Source of the DNA: Phormidesmis sp039111275
GTDB lineage: Bacteria > Cyanobacteriota > Cyanobacteriia > Phormidesmidales > Phormidesmidaceae
Length of the DNA stretch: 64,000 nucleotides
NCBI GenBank assembly: GCA_039111275.1
Contig: JBCCOH010000002.1
Coordinates: 47,403-111,402 of the forward strand
Direction: 5' to 3'
Part shown: positions 51,202 through 59,923 of the stretch, piece by piece
Layout of the letters: every line of letters begins with the position of its first letter
Numbering within the stretch: position 1 is the first letter of the stretch
The notes under the pieces: generated by a model
Database searches by the model: none
Seen by the model: only the letters and a program-made list of their open reading frames with translations
Told to the model about the DNA's origin: nothing
Made by a program: the position numbers and the translations under genes

Positions 51202-51297
51202 AGTTTGTTCGACTCGTAAATAGTTTGGCTTTTTGTTTGATCAAGTTGGGTCGTTTTATCAATCCGTCTATACTCAACCGAGTACTCAGGCGAACAT

Positions 51298-53163
51298 TCA
51301 AGTAATTCCTTGCCTGCTGGTCTCGATGGGTAGATGCTTCTTAAACACTTTCAAGATTTTCTTTTCTTGGATAGGCTTTCCCATAAAGCCGGAAGCCCCA
51401 ACGATTTTTGCACGTACTCTATCTGCGATACCATCATTGCTAGTTACGATAATAACTGGAGTTTTCTTAAACGCAGTAATTCGTCGGATCTGAGCACATA
51501 CTTCGTACCCGTTCGCAATAGGCATGACCAAGTCTAGAAAAATTAGTCTAGGCTTTAGTTCAAGTAGCATAGGCAAAGCCTGAAGCGGATCCGGAATGTT
51601 GGTGTACTGATAGCCTAGCTTTTCTACGATAGAACCCATTGCGCGGCTATCAGCCGGACTATCGTCAATGTAAATAACTTTTGGCAGGTTTTTTCTTGCT
51701 TTCTTCTTTTCTTTAGACTTATCAACCCTGTTGTTATTAGTTTTTGACTGAAGGTGTTCGGCTGTCTGAGACTTCTTCTCTACGGATTTTTCGGTAGTTT
51801 CTTCGGCGAGTTCCTCCGTAGGTTTCTCGACTGTCTTGGCTGTCGGTTGCTCTATGACCTGTGTTTGCCTGAGCGGTTTCTGATAGACCATGCTGTCTTG
51901 AAGCTCGCTTGACTGATCTGTGGCCAGTGGCTCTTTTGTAGGTGTTTTCGTAACAGCTCTTTCTTTTCTAGCCGTTTCCTTGCTAGCAGCCTCTTTGCTA
52001 GCGACTTCTTGATCAGTCGGCTCTTGGTTAACTCGCTCTTTGCTAGCAGCTTCTTTATCGCTAGTTTCTCTACTAGCTGACGCCTTACCAACTGATTCTT
52101 CGCCTGTTGTTTCTGCTGATAACTCTCTACCTTGTAATTCCTGATCGGTTATCTCTTTGACCTCGGTTTTATCTATCCGTAGGGTATCGGTCGCTGAGCC
52201 CGTATCAACAGCTCCTTCTGCTACTCGCGTAGTAGTCTTTTTACTGATTGTTTGTTCTTGATCGGTTAGTTCTTGATTATGCAGCTCGTCAATCAACAGA
52301 TCTGACACAGGCGGCTCGAGCTGAACCTGGCTGTCAGTCGCAACTTCGCTATTGCTGTCGCTGTCGGTACTGCTCGGAGTCTGATGAACATCTAGCAGCT
52401 CAGGGTGAAAGCCGTGATGGGCACTGTCTACAATATCTGAAATTTCAATGAATTCCAGTAGTTTCCTATCAACGTAGGGCCGGATAGACTTCGCAATGGG
52501 GATGATGGGTTGCTTGAATCTGATCGCTAGATCTCTAAGTGTGTTCTCCCCATTCGCAAAACTACTCAAGGTTTGGAATGTTTGCAGCGGCGTTTGAGAT
52601 TTGAGTTCCTTAGACCGCTTGATGGTGGGAGCCCAGTTGGGAGATACTTTAATCAGACCTGCTTGATCCCATCTGTGCCAGTCGTGTTGCGCTTTTTTCC
52701 AAGGCTGTAGGTTCTCAAGCATGATAAAAGGCATATTGGCAGCTTCTCTGCTTTGTTCCTCAATCAGCAGCTCACCGGCTGTATTGAATTGCCATATACC
52801 CGCTTGCAGGATATCGAAGAGAACTTCTGCTATGCATCCCTCAACCACCTTAGAGAACTGCTCTCTAGGAAACTGTTTTAATTTCACTAGGCGGGCAAGC
52901 GCAGCATAATGCCAGTATTCATAGTATAGGCTTACTGGCTCGTTGATCTGCTCAGAAAGGACGGGACTATGAACGTGTAGGTGCCTTTTCCATCGCCGCA
53001 ATGGGTGCTTACTCGACTGAGCCCAGACAATTCGCCCAAGCAGAAGATAGACGTACCAGGGCTTGCCTGTATGTTCAGTGATCTTGAGAAAACCAGTGAA
53101 CTGCTGTTCGTAGCAACTGCGTATTTTCTCGGTTAGCTTGGCTGGGACCCTGTTTCTTGGCAT
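51298..53163 (-). CDS. pixG: PatA/PixG-type response regulator
   Basis: A 621-residue protein. The N-terminal PATAN (DUF4388-like) domain lies at about 10-250 (FTGFLKITE, WYVYLLLGRIVWAQSS, EVLFDILQAG). A long low-complexity linker follows (about 275-490), rich in Glu, Lys, Thr and Ser with degenerate repeats (TDQE, ASKE). The C-terminal receiver (about 500-615) has YIDDSPADS, IFLDLVMPIANG and GKPI. PatA-type regulators act on type IV pili or cell pattern; gene order with pixH, pixI, pixJ and pixL identifies it as PixG. The usual linker is shorter, so this expansion is notable. Confidence 0.88.
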   Translation of the reverse strand: MPRNRVPAKLTEKIRSCYEQQFTGFLKITEHTGKPWYVYLLLGRIVWAQSSKHPLRRWKRHLHVHSPVLSEQINEPVSLYYEYWHYAALARLVKLKQFPREQFSKVVEGCIAEVLFDILQAGIWQFNTAGELLIEEQSREAANMPFIMLENLQPWKKAQHDWHRWDQAGLIKVSPNWAPTIKRSKELKSQTPLQTFQTLSSFANGENTLRDLAIRFKQPIIPIAKSIRPYVDRKLLEFIEISDIVDSAHHGFHPELLDVHQTPSSTDSDSNSEVATDSQVQLEPPVSDLLIDELHNQELTDQEQTISKKTTTRVAEGAVDTGSATDTLRIDKTEVKEITDQELQGRELSAETTGEESVGKASASRETSDKEAASKERVNQEPTDQEVASKEAASKETARKERAVTKTPTKEPLATDQSSELQDSMVYQKPLRQTQVIEQPTAKTVEKPTEELAEETTEKSVEKKSQTAEHLQSKTNNNRVDKSKEKKKARKNLPKVIYIDDSPADSRAMGSIVEKLGYQYTNIPDPLQALPMLLELKPRLIFLDLVMPIANGYEVCAQIRRITAFKKTPVIIVTSNDGIADRVRAKIVGASGFMGKPIQEKKILKVFKKHLPIETSRQGIT

Positions 53164-53905
53164 GTTTTATCTTGCTACGTTATCTTTTACAGCTTCTGTT
53201 CTTAGACGGTCTCTAGTTCTTACACGCCCTCCACGCGCTGCCTTTGAAACTAGCAAAGGCAGCTGATTCTTCAAAGGTTCAATCCTTCAAAATTATTCCC
53301 AACTCACTGCTTTTACAAGCAGTCATTCTTTCTAATGTTCCGGATTTATAAAAAATAGGCAAAGAAGCCTAAAATAGACGGTTTATTACATAGAAATGAA
53401 TGCATAAGCCGTTCGACGGATTTTCAGAGTTCTAGAAGCGGCATTTTATGTGTATCTTCTATAGTCATAATCACTGGATTATGAACTTTACTTGTGTCCT
53501 ATATCAAGCAAATTTTGGTTGAATTTAGCTATGAGATTACTTCAATAAAAGAAACAAGCGATCTCATATGTTTGCTATGAATATAATCGATTCTATAGAG
53601 AGTAAGGGAAGTCTGCCTGGGTATGATGAGCCTAATTACTTTGTTTAAAGAGACGGCCAAAGACAGATAGCCAAAGGATTAGTGCCGAACTACTGTTTGT
53701 TAGCAGATCTTGCGGTCTTCTGTCACTTCAGATCTGCGGGTCTCTTAATTTTGTACACTCCATGCAATAAAGCCGCTTATGCATCTATGAAGAACGGAGA
53801 ATCAGAGATACGAAGAATTCTGATAACGGCTCTACCAGCTTTGTTGCCTGTAGGCTCTAATCTCGTAGTCTAGTTTTGTTCTAAAAGGTCAGCGCAGTTG
53901 TACGT
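53164..53905. other. Gene-free interval between pixG and the cyclase gene
   Basis: About 740 bp with no convincing gene. It must carry the promoter of the pix cluster (minus) and of the cyclase (plus). A perfect hairpin, ACTGCTT (53306-53312) and AAGCAGT (53317-53323) with a 4-nt loop, sits about 143 bp upstream of the pixG start. A 63-codon plus-strand frame at 53682-53873 lacks coding character. The region is AT-rich and could hold a small RNA, but I see no specific evidence. Confidence 0.5.
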
Positions 53906-55240
53906 ATGAATACTCCCGCACATCCACAAGCACAGCGCTCCTTGGCCGCCATCGTCATAACAGATGCGGTCGGTTTTAGTAAGCGAATGTCGCAGGACGA
54001 GGATGAAGCCCTAGCCATCATCAACAGAGACCTTCATCTAATCAAGAAGCTCTGTGACTCCTTCGAAGGAAGGATCCTAAAGACGACTGGGGATGGTGTT
54101 CTGATGTATTTTATCAGCGCGGTCAAAGCAGCCTCTTGCGCGATAGAGATCCAGAGACAGTTTGCTGCTTTTGGACAAAACGGACAGTCTAATCGGCATT
54201 TCACCCATCGTGTGGGTGTTCATCTAGGCGACATCTTTTTCAATCAGGATGACATGATGGGCACTGGTGTCAATATTGCTGCCAGATTAGAGTCGGAGGC
54301 CAAACCCGGTGCGGTTTGTATGTCTCAAGTTGTCTATGAGGTTGTCAAGTACAGACTTAAGCTAGATGTTATCTATGCCGGCGAACTGTCTTTGAAGAAT
54401 ATAGAAGAGTGCGTGGCGGCCTACCACGTGTGGCCCCCAGATGTACAGCCACAGAAGAGCGCAGCACAGTTTGGCGAAGCCGTTTTCCCACTGGCTACCC
54501 CTCTGAATACTACGCTGAAGACGCTTTCGGCTCATCCCCAAAGCCACCGGATCAAGAAATTACTCTATGCGACATGTCATGCTAGGTGGGAAAACGACAC
54601 CAAGATACTAGAGGGTGTTTCGCTCAAACTGCTGTTAGAGTCACTGATTAGTCGCAATGCGAATCTGAGTGAGTGTCAAACCAGCTTGGATACAACTGTG
54701 ATTAGTTTGAATCGGTCGGAGCGCTATGTCCCAATCGCCGAGATTATTGTTGAAAATCTAAGTGATTTCTATGCCGAAAGCAGTAGCGCAAGCATAAGTG
54801 TGAGCAGACCCTCTCTGTTGGACAGTACGCTAAGGCACCAGCACCTCGACATGACTGCTCTGTACAGGGATGTCTCTAGTCGATTAGAGACGTCCAAAGA
54901 GAGTACTCGCATCAAGCAGCTGATCTATTATGTATGCTGCCACCAGTGGGAAACCCAGTGTGATCGCATTCAAGCAGTGCCGATGGTAGCGTTGGTTCAA
55001 GAGCTCCGTCAGCGAGCAGCGAGCTTCCAGTTGCTACAGGATCAGCTAAATGAAGCGGTCTCTTTGATGAGTGCCGAGACTAGCTATCTACCCATTGCTG
55101 ACGAGATATTAAGAGAAAGCAGCATTTTGTACCCCGAGAAGAAAGAAACCTCATCTGTTAGCGCCTATGTACACAGGCAGGCAGTCGAGGATCTACCAAC
55201 AGAGACAAGTGGCCGTTCTAAAGCGCTGACGTTTCACTAA
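53906..55240 (+). CDS. Class III adenylate cyclase with duplicated C-terminal domain
   Basis: A 444-residue cyclase. The catalytic domain occupies about 10-175: metal ligands Asp20 (VITDAVGF) and Asp63 (TGDGV), purine-specifying Lys59 and Thr120 (the Lys plus Thr/Asp pair of adenylate cyclases), and transition-state Asn123 and Arg127 (GVNIAARLE). After a linker, two similar helical units of about 75 residues occur at about 215-290 and 335-410. Both begin RIKKLL/RIKQLI, contain CHARW/CCHQW and end SERYVPIAEI/ETSYLPIADE. I do not recognise this repeat unit. cAMP controls motility in several cyanobacteria, so a link to the neighbouring pix cluster is attractive but only inferred. Confidence 0.9.
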   Translation: MNTPAHPQAQRSLAAIVITDAVGFSKRMSQDEDEALAIINRDLHLIKKLCDSFEGRILKTTGDGVLMYFISAVKAASCAIEIQRQFAAFGQNGQSNRHFTHRVGVHLGDIFFNQDDMMGTGVNIAARLESEAKPGAVCMSQVVYEVVKYRLKLDVIYAGELSLKNIEECVAAYHVWPPDVQPQKSAAQFGEAVFPLATPLNTTLKTLSAHPQSHRIKKLLYATCHARWENDTKILEGVSLKLLLESLISRNANLSECQTSLDTTVISLNRSERYVPIAEIIVENLSDFYAESSSASISVSRPSLLDSTLRHQHLDMTALYRDVSSRLETSKESTRIKQLIYYVCCHQWETQCDRIQAVPMVALVQELRQRAASFQLLQDQLNEAVSLMSAETSYLPIADEILRESSILYPEKKETSSVSAYVHRQAVEDLPTETSGRSKALTFH

Positions 55241-55271
55241 GAAAGACGCTGATAAATAATTCACCATTCTG

Positions 55272-55299
55272 TAGGGGCACTGCATGCAATGCCCCTACG
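55272..55299. repeat. Palindromic dispersed repeat (second copy)
   Basis: GTAGGGGCA (55272-55280) and TGCCCCTAC (55291-55299) are perfect 9-bp arms with a 10-nt loop. Flanks (CATTCT before, GGCGTATCGATAC after) match the copy at 21511-21555. It lies between the convergent cyclase and glycosyltransferase genes. Confidence 0.75.
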
Positions 55300-55469
55300 G
55301 CGTATCGATACATCGGCAGCGTATCATTTAGACGCACGTTTCTGAGCGTGGCCAAGCAACCGAGCGAGTCCAAACAACAGGCCAAGTAACCAACGCTATA
55401 GTGCTGGCCACATAGCAATCTGCCGATGCACTAGCGAATTGATACAACAGTCGCCACCAGTTGAAGTCG

Positions 55470-56774
55470 CTATCGATTGAGATTAGGGCGAACAAGATTT
55501 GGAGTTACCCTAGCGTTAGCAGGTTGTGGTAGAACATCGTTCGCATGCCCCGTAACCACACTTCTAAGCAAAGCTTCATAGGCGCTAAGAGCCTGGTCAA
55601 ACGAATAGTTTTTGAGAGCGAACTGTCTAGCCTTTCTGCCAAAAGCTGCGGTTGTCTGGGGATCTTTGTAGAGGGCTTGAATCGCCTCCGCTAGTGCGGT
55701 AGGGCATTCAGAGCGGGTGACTATGCCGCATTGGCTCTGGGTCACTGCCTCTGCGGCAGCGCTATGGTCTGGAACGGACGCGATGATTGGTCGACCGCTG
55801 GCCATAATCACCTGAATTTTCGATGGCATATTAAAGCCCACTACATTTTGCTTTTGCATCACAAGTGATACATCAGCTGCTGCTAGCATCTCTGGTAAAT
55901 CCTGTCTGCTGACAAATGGCAGCAGCAGTAGATTGCGAACGCCTAACTCCACTCGTAGCTGATCTAGCTCCTGTAGCTGACTTTTTTCGCCAACGATAAC
56001 GAACTGCACGCTGGAGTTCGACTGCATCTGCGCCGCCGCTCGAATAATTGTGCGCACACCCTGAGTCCTGGCAATGTTGCCAGAGTATAGGACCACAAAC
56101 TTGCCATGTAGTCCGTACGCTTGGCGGAAGGCGTTGTCCTCTTTACGTCTTGGCGTGATGAAGTTGGTGTTTACCCAGTTAGAGATGCATTCAATCTTCT
56201 GGGTAGGAACCGCTTTGTCTATTAGATTCGCGGTGAATGAAGGACTGATAACGCCAATTCTAGTAGCGCTGGCGTATGCGAATTTTTCTAGCTTCTCGAA
56301 GATCTTGATTGCTAGCGGATTAGTCAAAAGGCCAGTCTGAACGGCGGCTTCGGGTAGGATATCTTGCAGGCTAAGAACGCTAGGACAGCGGTGAAACGCT
56401 TTGGCAACAGCGACTGGCAGACAAGCTGTCAGAGAAGGACTCGTTGAGAGAATAACGTCTGGTCGCCAGCCGCCAATGGCTTTGATTAGACTGAGTATTG
56501 AAAAGCTACTCTCTAGTAGCGCCCGGCAAAGCAGACCAGGCTTGGGCCGAATAGCAACAAAGCAGCGTTCAATCTCGACACCGTTGCGGTACTCACTCTT
56601 GTAGAGTTTGCCTTCGTAGCCAGGATAGATCTTTCTCTCTGGATAGTTGGGCATGGCTGTGACTACTCGCACCTGATGCCCTCTAGCGACGAGCCCTTCT
56701 GCAAGCTCTGTCATAAGAGGGGCGATACCAATCGGCTCTGGGTAGTAATTGTAAGAATAAACGAGAATACGCAT
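55470..56774 (-). CDS. WcaI-like glycosyltransferase, GT4 family
   Basis: A 434-residue GT-B fold glycosyltransferase. The N-terminal half starts MRILVYSYNYYPEPIGIAP with AEGLVARGHQVRVVTAMPNYPE, as in the WcaI/colanic-acid group. The donor-binding half has YSGNIARTQGVRTIIRAA, LPFVSRQDLPEMLAAADVSLV and the GT4 E-box region around NMPSKIQVIMASGRPIIAS. It probably adds a sugar to an exopolysaccharide or capsule repeat unit on the cytoplasmic face. No other polysaccharide gene is in the window. Confidence 0.88.
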   Translation of the reverse strand: MRILVYSYNYYPEPIGIAPLMTELAEGLVARGHQVRVVTAMPNYPERKIYPGYEGKLYKSEYRNGVEIERCFVAIRPKPGLLCRALLESSFSILSLIKAIGGWRPDVILSTSPSLTACLPVAVAKAFHRCPSVLSLQDILPEAAVQTGLLTNPLAIKIFEKLEKFAYASATRIGVISPSFTANLIDKAVPTQKIECISNWVNTNFITPRRKEDNAFRQAYGLHGKFVVLYSGNIARTQGVRTIIRAAAQMQSNSSVQFVIVGEKSQLQELDQLRVELGVRNLLLLPFVSRQDLPEMLAAADVSLVMQKQNVVGFNMPSKIQVIMASGRPIIASVPDHSAAAEAVTQSQCGIVTRSECPTALAEAIQALYKDPQTTAAFGRKARQFALKNYSFDQALSAYEALLRSVVTGHANDVLPQPANARVTPNLVRPNLNR

Positions 56775-56969
56775 ATTGATAGCTCTTGGAGCAAGCGATG
56801 CTTGCAGTGAGACGGCGCATGGTGGTGTAGTTAGCAGATGCGGTGCGATCGCGTTAGCAGACGCAAGTACTCATATCGAGACGGAGAAAGCTAAGTACAT
56901 ATCAAGTAAAATTTGTTACACCACCTCTTTCTTATCAGTTCCCAAAACCAGCGATAAAAGTGCAGATCT

Positions 56970-57983
56970 ATGACACAGACCCCATCTAAAAACAAAGCCC
57001 AGTGGGACGCGACTAGGTTTCTTCAGACGCTGAACCATTTCGGCGAAATTCCCTTTATTGGAAGCTTTCGCTGGCTACAGCAGCTATTAGGGCAGGTCAA
57101 AACTTTCTCTGGGAAAGCGTTCGACCCTACCCACAGAAAAGTTGTTGTATTAGGCAACTTGCCACCCAAGAAGCTCAGTGCACTACGCCAGCAGATGTCT
57201 TCGATTACACAGATACAAACGTGCCCAGCAAAAGACCTTCAGGCTGCGCTATCTGGGCTAGAAACTAGTTCTAGAGAGAGCAGTCGGTTATTCTCTATGC
57301 TGATGTCAGCAGATACAGTGGCGTTTGAAGCAACGCTCCAAGATGAAACTGCTGACATTTCAGCAGTGCTTGCACAGTTAGAGAAAAGGAAAAGAGGACA
57401 AGTTGTGGAGCCAGTGTTTGATTTTTCTGAGCTGGATTGCGATCTATCGGCTTGGGGCGCGCTTGATGATGTGGTGATGGGCGGCGTCAGCCAAGGGCAA
57501 CTGTTCTTAGAAAATCGAGGTCAAGCAGATCAAAGAGCGATTTTTGCAGGCGTTGTCTCAACCGAGAACTCAGGTGGATTTTCTTCGGTTAGAACGCAAA
57601 ACTTTGAACCGCCTTTCAATTTCTCTGGCTGGTTGGGGTTGCGACTGGAGGTGAAGGGAGATGGCCAGCGCTATAAGTTTATTTTGCGTAATAGCGACGG
57701 CTGGGATAGTCCGGCCTATATCTACAGCTTCGATACCACAGCAGATGAGTGGATCAATGTCGATGTTCTTTTTGCTGAACTAGTACCAACTTTCAGAGCT
57801 AGATCGGTTCCTGATGCCAGTCCATACGACCCGGCTAATACTGTTTCGTTTCAGCTGATGCTCAGTAAGTTTGAATACGACAAGCAGCTCAATCCTAGTT
57901 TCACTGCCGGACCGTTTAGGCTGGCTGTCAAACGGATAGGCGTATATCGAGCGCAGCAAGGCGACGCCACTGTCAGACTATAG
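56970..57983 (+). CDS. CIA30-family protein with N-terminal extension
   Basis: A 337-residue protein. The C-terminal CIA30 domain (about 150-330) starts FDFSELDCDLSAWGALDDVVMGGVS and has the beta-sandwich segments FSGWLGLRLEVKGDGQRYKF and SFDT. CIA30 proteins assist complex I assembly in mitochondria; bacterial roles are unknown. About 140 N-terminal residues have no domain that I recognise, although KVVVLGNLP hints at a degenerate nucleotide-binding start. It is followed by a strong hairpin at 57993-58014. Confidence 0.85.
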   Translation: MTQTPSKNKAQWDATRFLQTLNHFGEIPFIGSFRWLQQLLGQVKTFSGKAFDPTHRKVVVLGNLPPKKLSALRQQMSSITQIQTCPAKDLQAALSGLETSSRESSRLFSMLMSADTVAFEATLQDETADISAVLAQLEKRKRGQVVEPVFDFSELDCDLSAWGALDDVVMGGVSQGQLFLENRGQADQRAIFAGVVSTENSGGFSSVRTQNFEPPFNFSGWLGLRLEVKGDGQRYKFILRNSDGWDSPAYIYSFDTTADEWINVDVLFAELVPTFRARSVPDASPYDPANTVSFQLMLSKFEYDKQLNPSFTAGPFRLAVKRIGVYRAQQGDATVRL

Positions 57984-57992
57984 AAGTAAAAA

Positions 57993-58014
57993 GGGGCGTA
58001 GCATGCTACGCCCC
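57993..58014. terminator. Palindromic hairpin shared by convergent genes
   Basis: GGGGCGTAGC and GCTACGCCCC with an AT centre make a 22-bp perfect palindrome, 9 bp after the CIA30 stop and 34 bp before the DUF3318 stop. It may act as a bidirectional terminator. There is no long T-run. Confidence 0.6.
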
Positions 58015-58048
58015 GATGGGATGGTTGGGTTGTTTATTTACAGCTTCG

Positions 58049-58702
58049 TTAGTAAGTTGGACGAGGCTCTCTGCTGCCCTGAACCTGCTGTTTAGCCCGG
58101 TTGGCGCTTTTCTTTAGGGCTTCTAGTCTGCGAATGAAGCGATCGCGCTGCTTTTTCTTTGGCGTCTGCTCAATGAGTGTCTTTAGCGCACTGCCCAAGC
58201 TCTTGTAGGCATTCGGTAGCGTATAGCCAAATCGAGTAGCAATCGAGATAGCCTTCTCATCTGCGATGATTGCCTCTTGCAGGGTCTTCTGGCCGTTGTT
58301 GCGCTTGTACAGTCGCCATCCAGAGACACCACAAAGCCCTAAGGCTAGTAGCAGCAGCAAACCATCTTGCACCCACAGCTCGCCAACTGCGCCACCAAGT
58401 CCGATTGCTAACGCTGCCATTTCCCAGCCATCACGGGGGATCGTATCGCTCTGTACGCGAGCAACTTCGTGCCAGAACAATAGGTTGCGCTGATCGATCG
58501 CAAGCTGCTCCCACTTTGTCAGATCAATCTGAATTTCTACTTGGTCACGTCCGAGTTCTTCGCAGGTAATCATCGGTGGGGCAACGTCGGTAGCAGGCTC
58601 TACTGTGACCCAGCTCTGCAGCTCAGGCGGTAGCAAACTCCTCAAACGACGCAATTCACCAATGTCTGCACGAGGCGAACTATAGCTTGCGTAGGAGGTC
58701 AT
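58049..58702 (-). CDS. DUF3318 domain protein
   Basis: A 217-residue cyanobacterial protein. The N-terminal conserved part (about 10-90) includes ELRRLRSLLPPELQSWV and the NLLFWHEVARVQ segment; the latter has an H-E pair but not a full HExxH motif. A hydrophobic hairpin of two membrane helices follows (about 90-130), then a basic helical tail. Function unknown. It is convergent with the CIA30 gene. Confidence 0.85.
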   Translation of the reverse strand: MTSYASYSSPRADIGELRRLRSLLPPELQSWVTVEPATDVAPPMITCEELGRDQVEIQIDLTKWEQLAIDQRNLLFWHEVARVQSDTIPRDGWEMAALAIGLGGAVGELWVQDGLLLLLALGLCGVSGWRLYKRNNGQKTLQEAIIADEKAISIATRFGYTLPNAYKSLGSALKTLIEQTPKKKQRDRFIRRLEALKKSANRAKQQVQGSREPRPTY

Positions 58703-58823
58703 AGGTTTTCAACGGTATTCGGCACTTAAATACTGGTTATAGCACGCTTGCACCCTCGGCAGCCTTGGGGTAAAGCCGCCCATTCTATATCTTTACAGTC
58801 TATGGCTGCCATATTCTAGCTTC

Positions 58824-59864
58824 TTAATTAGCTGAGCTGAGCTGAACAATGGCTTCATCTAATAGGTTACATCCCGCTTCGACTGATTCTATTCGACAGA
58901 GGCGATCGCGTAAGTCGGCGGCACCTGGAAAATCCTTGGCATACCAGGCCATATGCTTCCGGGCTTGGCGAATTCCTCGGATTCCTTTGTATTCCCAAAG
59001 CATGATTAAATGCCCCCTGGCACAGGTCAACCTTTCTACAGCACTAGGCGCAGATCGAACTTCTCCAGTTTTGATGAAGTGATCAATCTCGCCGACTAGA
59101 AAGGGATAGCCTAATGTTCCGCGAGAGCACATGATTCCGTCTGCTTTAGTTTCTACCAAGCAGCGTAGCGCCGACTCAACCGAAAAGATATCACCGTTGG
59201 CAATCACAGGAATCGTTAGGGCCGCTTTGACCTTAGCGATCCAGTCCCATCGAGCGCTGCCTGTATAGCCCTGAGCGCGGGTTCGACCGTGCAGTGTCAG
59301 CATTCGCGCGCCCGCAGATTCCATCCGCCGAGCAAATTCCACGGCATTAATATCCTCATCTGACCACCCAATTCGAGTTTTGATAGTCACCGGAACAGAG
59401 ACTGCTCTACAGACAGCTTCAACAATCTGCGCGGCGGTGTCTGGGTCGCGCAACAGAGAGGAACCGCCGCCATTCTTAGTAATTTTGTTGACAGGACAGC
59501 CCATGTTGATATCGATAGTGTCTGCGCCTTGATCGACTGCCTTGCGAGCGGCTTCGGCTAGAAAATGGGGACGACAGTCAAAGAGCTGAATGCTGATTGG
59601 TCGCTCATCTGGGTCGATGTCCATCAGTATAGGTAAGCGGCGGAGCTGGTGCAGCTCGGCGGCGCTGACCATCTCCGTGTACATCATCGACTGTGGGGCG
59701 TAGCGGCGGACCAAGCGGCGAAAGACTTTGTCCGTCACGCCAGAGAGCGGTGATTGTAGAACGCGGCTATGAACAGTGACATCACCAATCTGCAGGGGAG
59801 CGCGCAATCGCAGTCTCAGCTCTTGCGTCGATTCGAGGTCTGCTGAAGGGGCGACGGTATTCAT
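58824..59864 (-). CDS. dus: tRNA-dihydrouridine synthase
   Basis: A 346-residue FMN enzyme that reduces uridines in tRNA D-loops. The TIM barrel begins VLQSPLSGVTDKVFRRLVR; the catalytic Cys is in INMGCPVNKI, and the FMN-phosphate site in LHGRTRAQGY and VIANGDI. The C-terminal helical domain binds tRNA. Closest subfamily appears to be DusB-like. It is divergent from the EamA transporter with 59 bp between starts. Confidence 0.94.
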   Translation of the reverse strand: MNTVAPSADLESTQELRLRLRAPLQIGDVTVHSRVLQSPLSGVTDKVFRRLVRRYAPQSMMYTEMVSAAELHQLRRLPILMDIDPDERPISIQLFDCRPHFLAEAARKAVDQGADTIDINMGCPVNKITKNGGGSSLLRDPDTAAQIVEAVCRAVSVPVTIKTRIGWSDEDINAVEFARRMESAGARMLTLHGRTRAQGYTGSARWDWIAKVKAALTIPVIANGDIFSVESALRCLVETKADGIMCSRGTLGYPFLVGEIDHFIKTGEVRSAPSAVERLTCARGHLIMLWEYKGIRGIRQARKHMAWYAKDFPGAADLRDRLCRIESVEAGCNLLDEAIVQLSSAN

Positions 59865-59923
59865 GCGAAAGGGTAGGTTCTAGAGTCTTATTCTATAAGT
59901 TTGGTGATCGCAAAGGGTGAGAG

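Noticed and set aside
53682..53873. 63-codon plus-strand frame before the cyclase gene
   Set aside because: Weak start context, no similarity and irregular composition; treated as non-coding.
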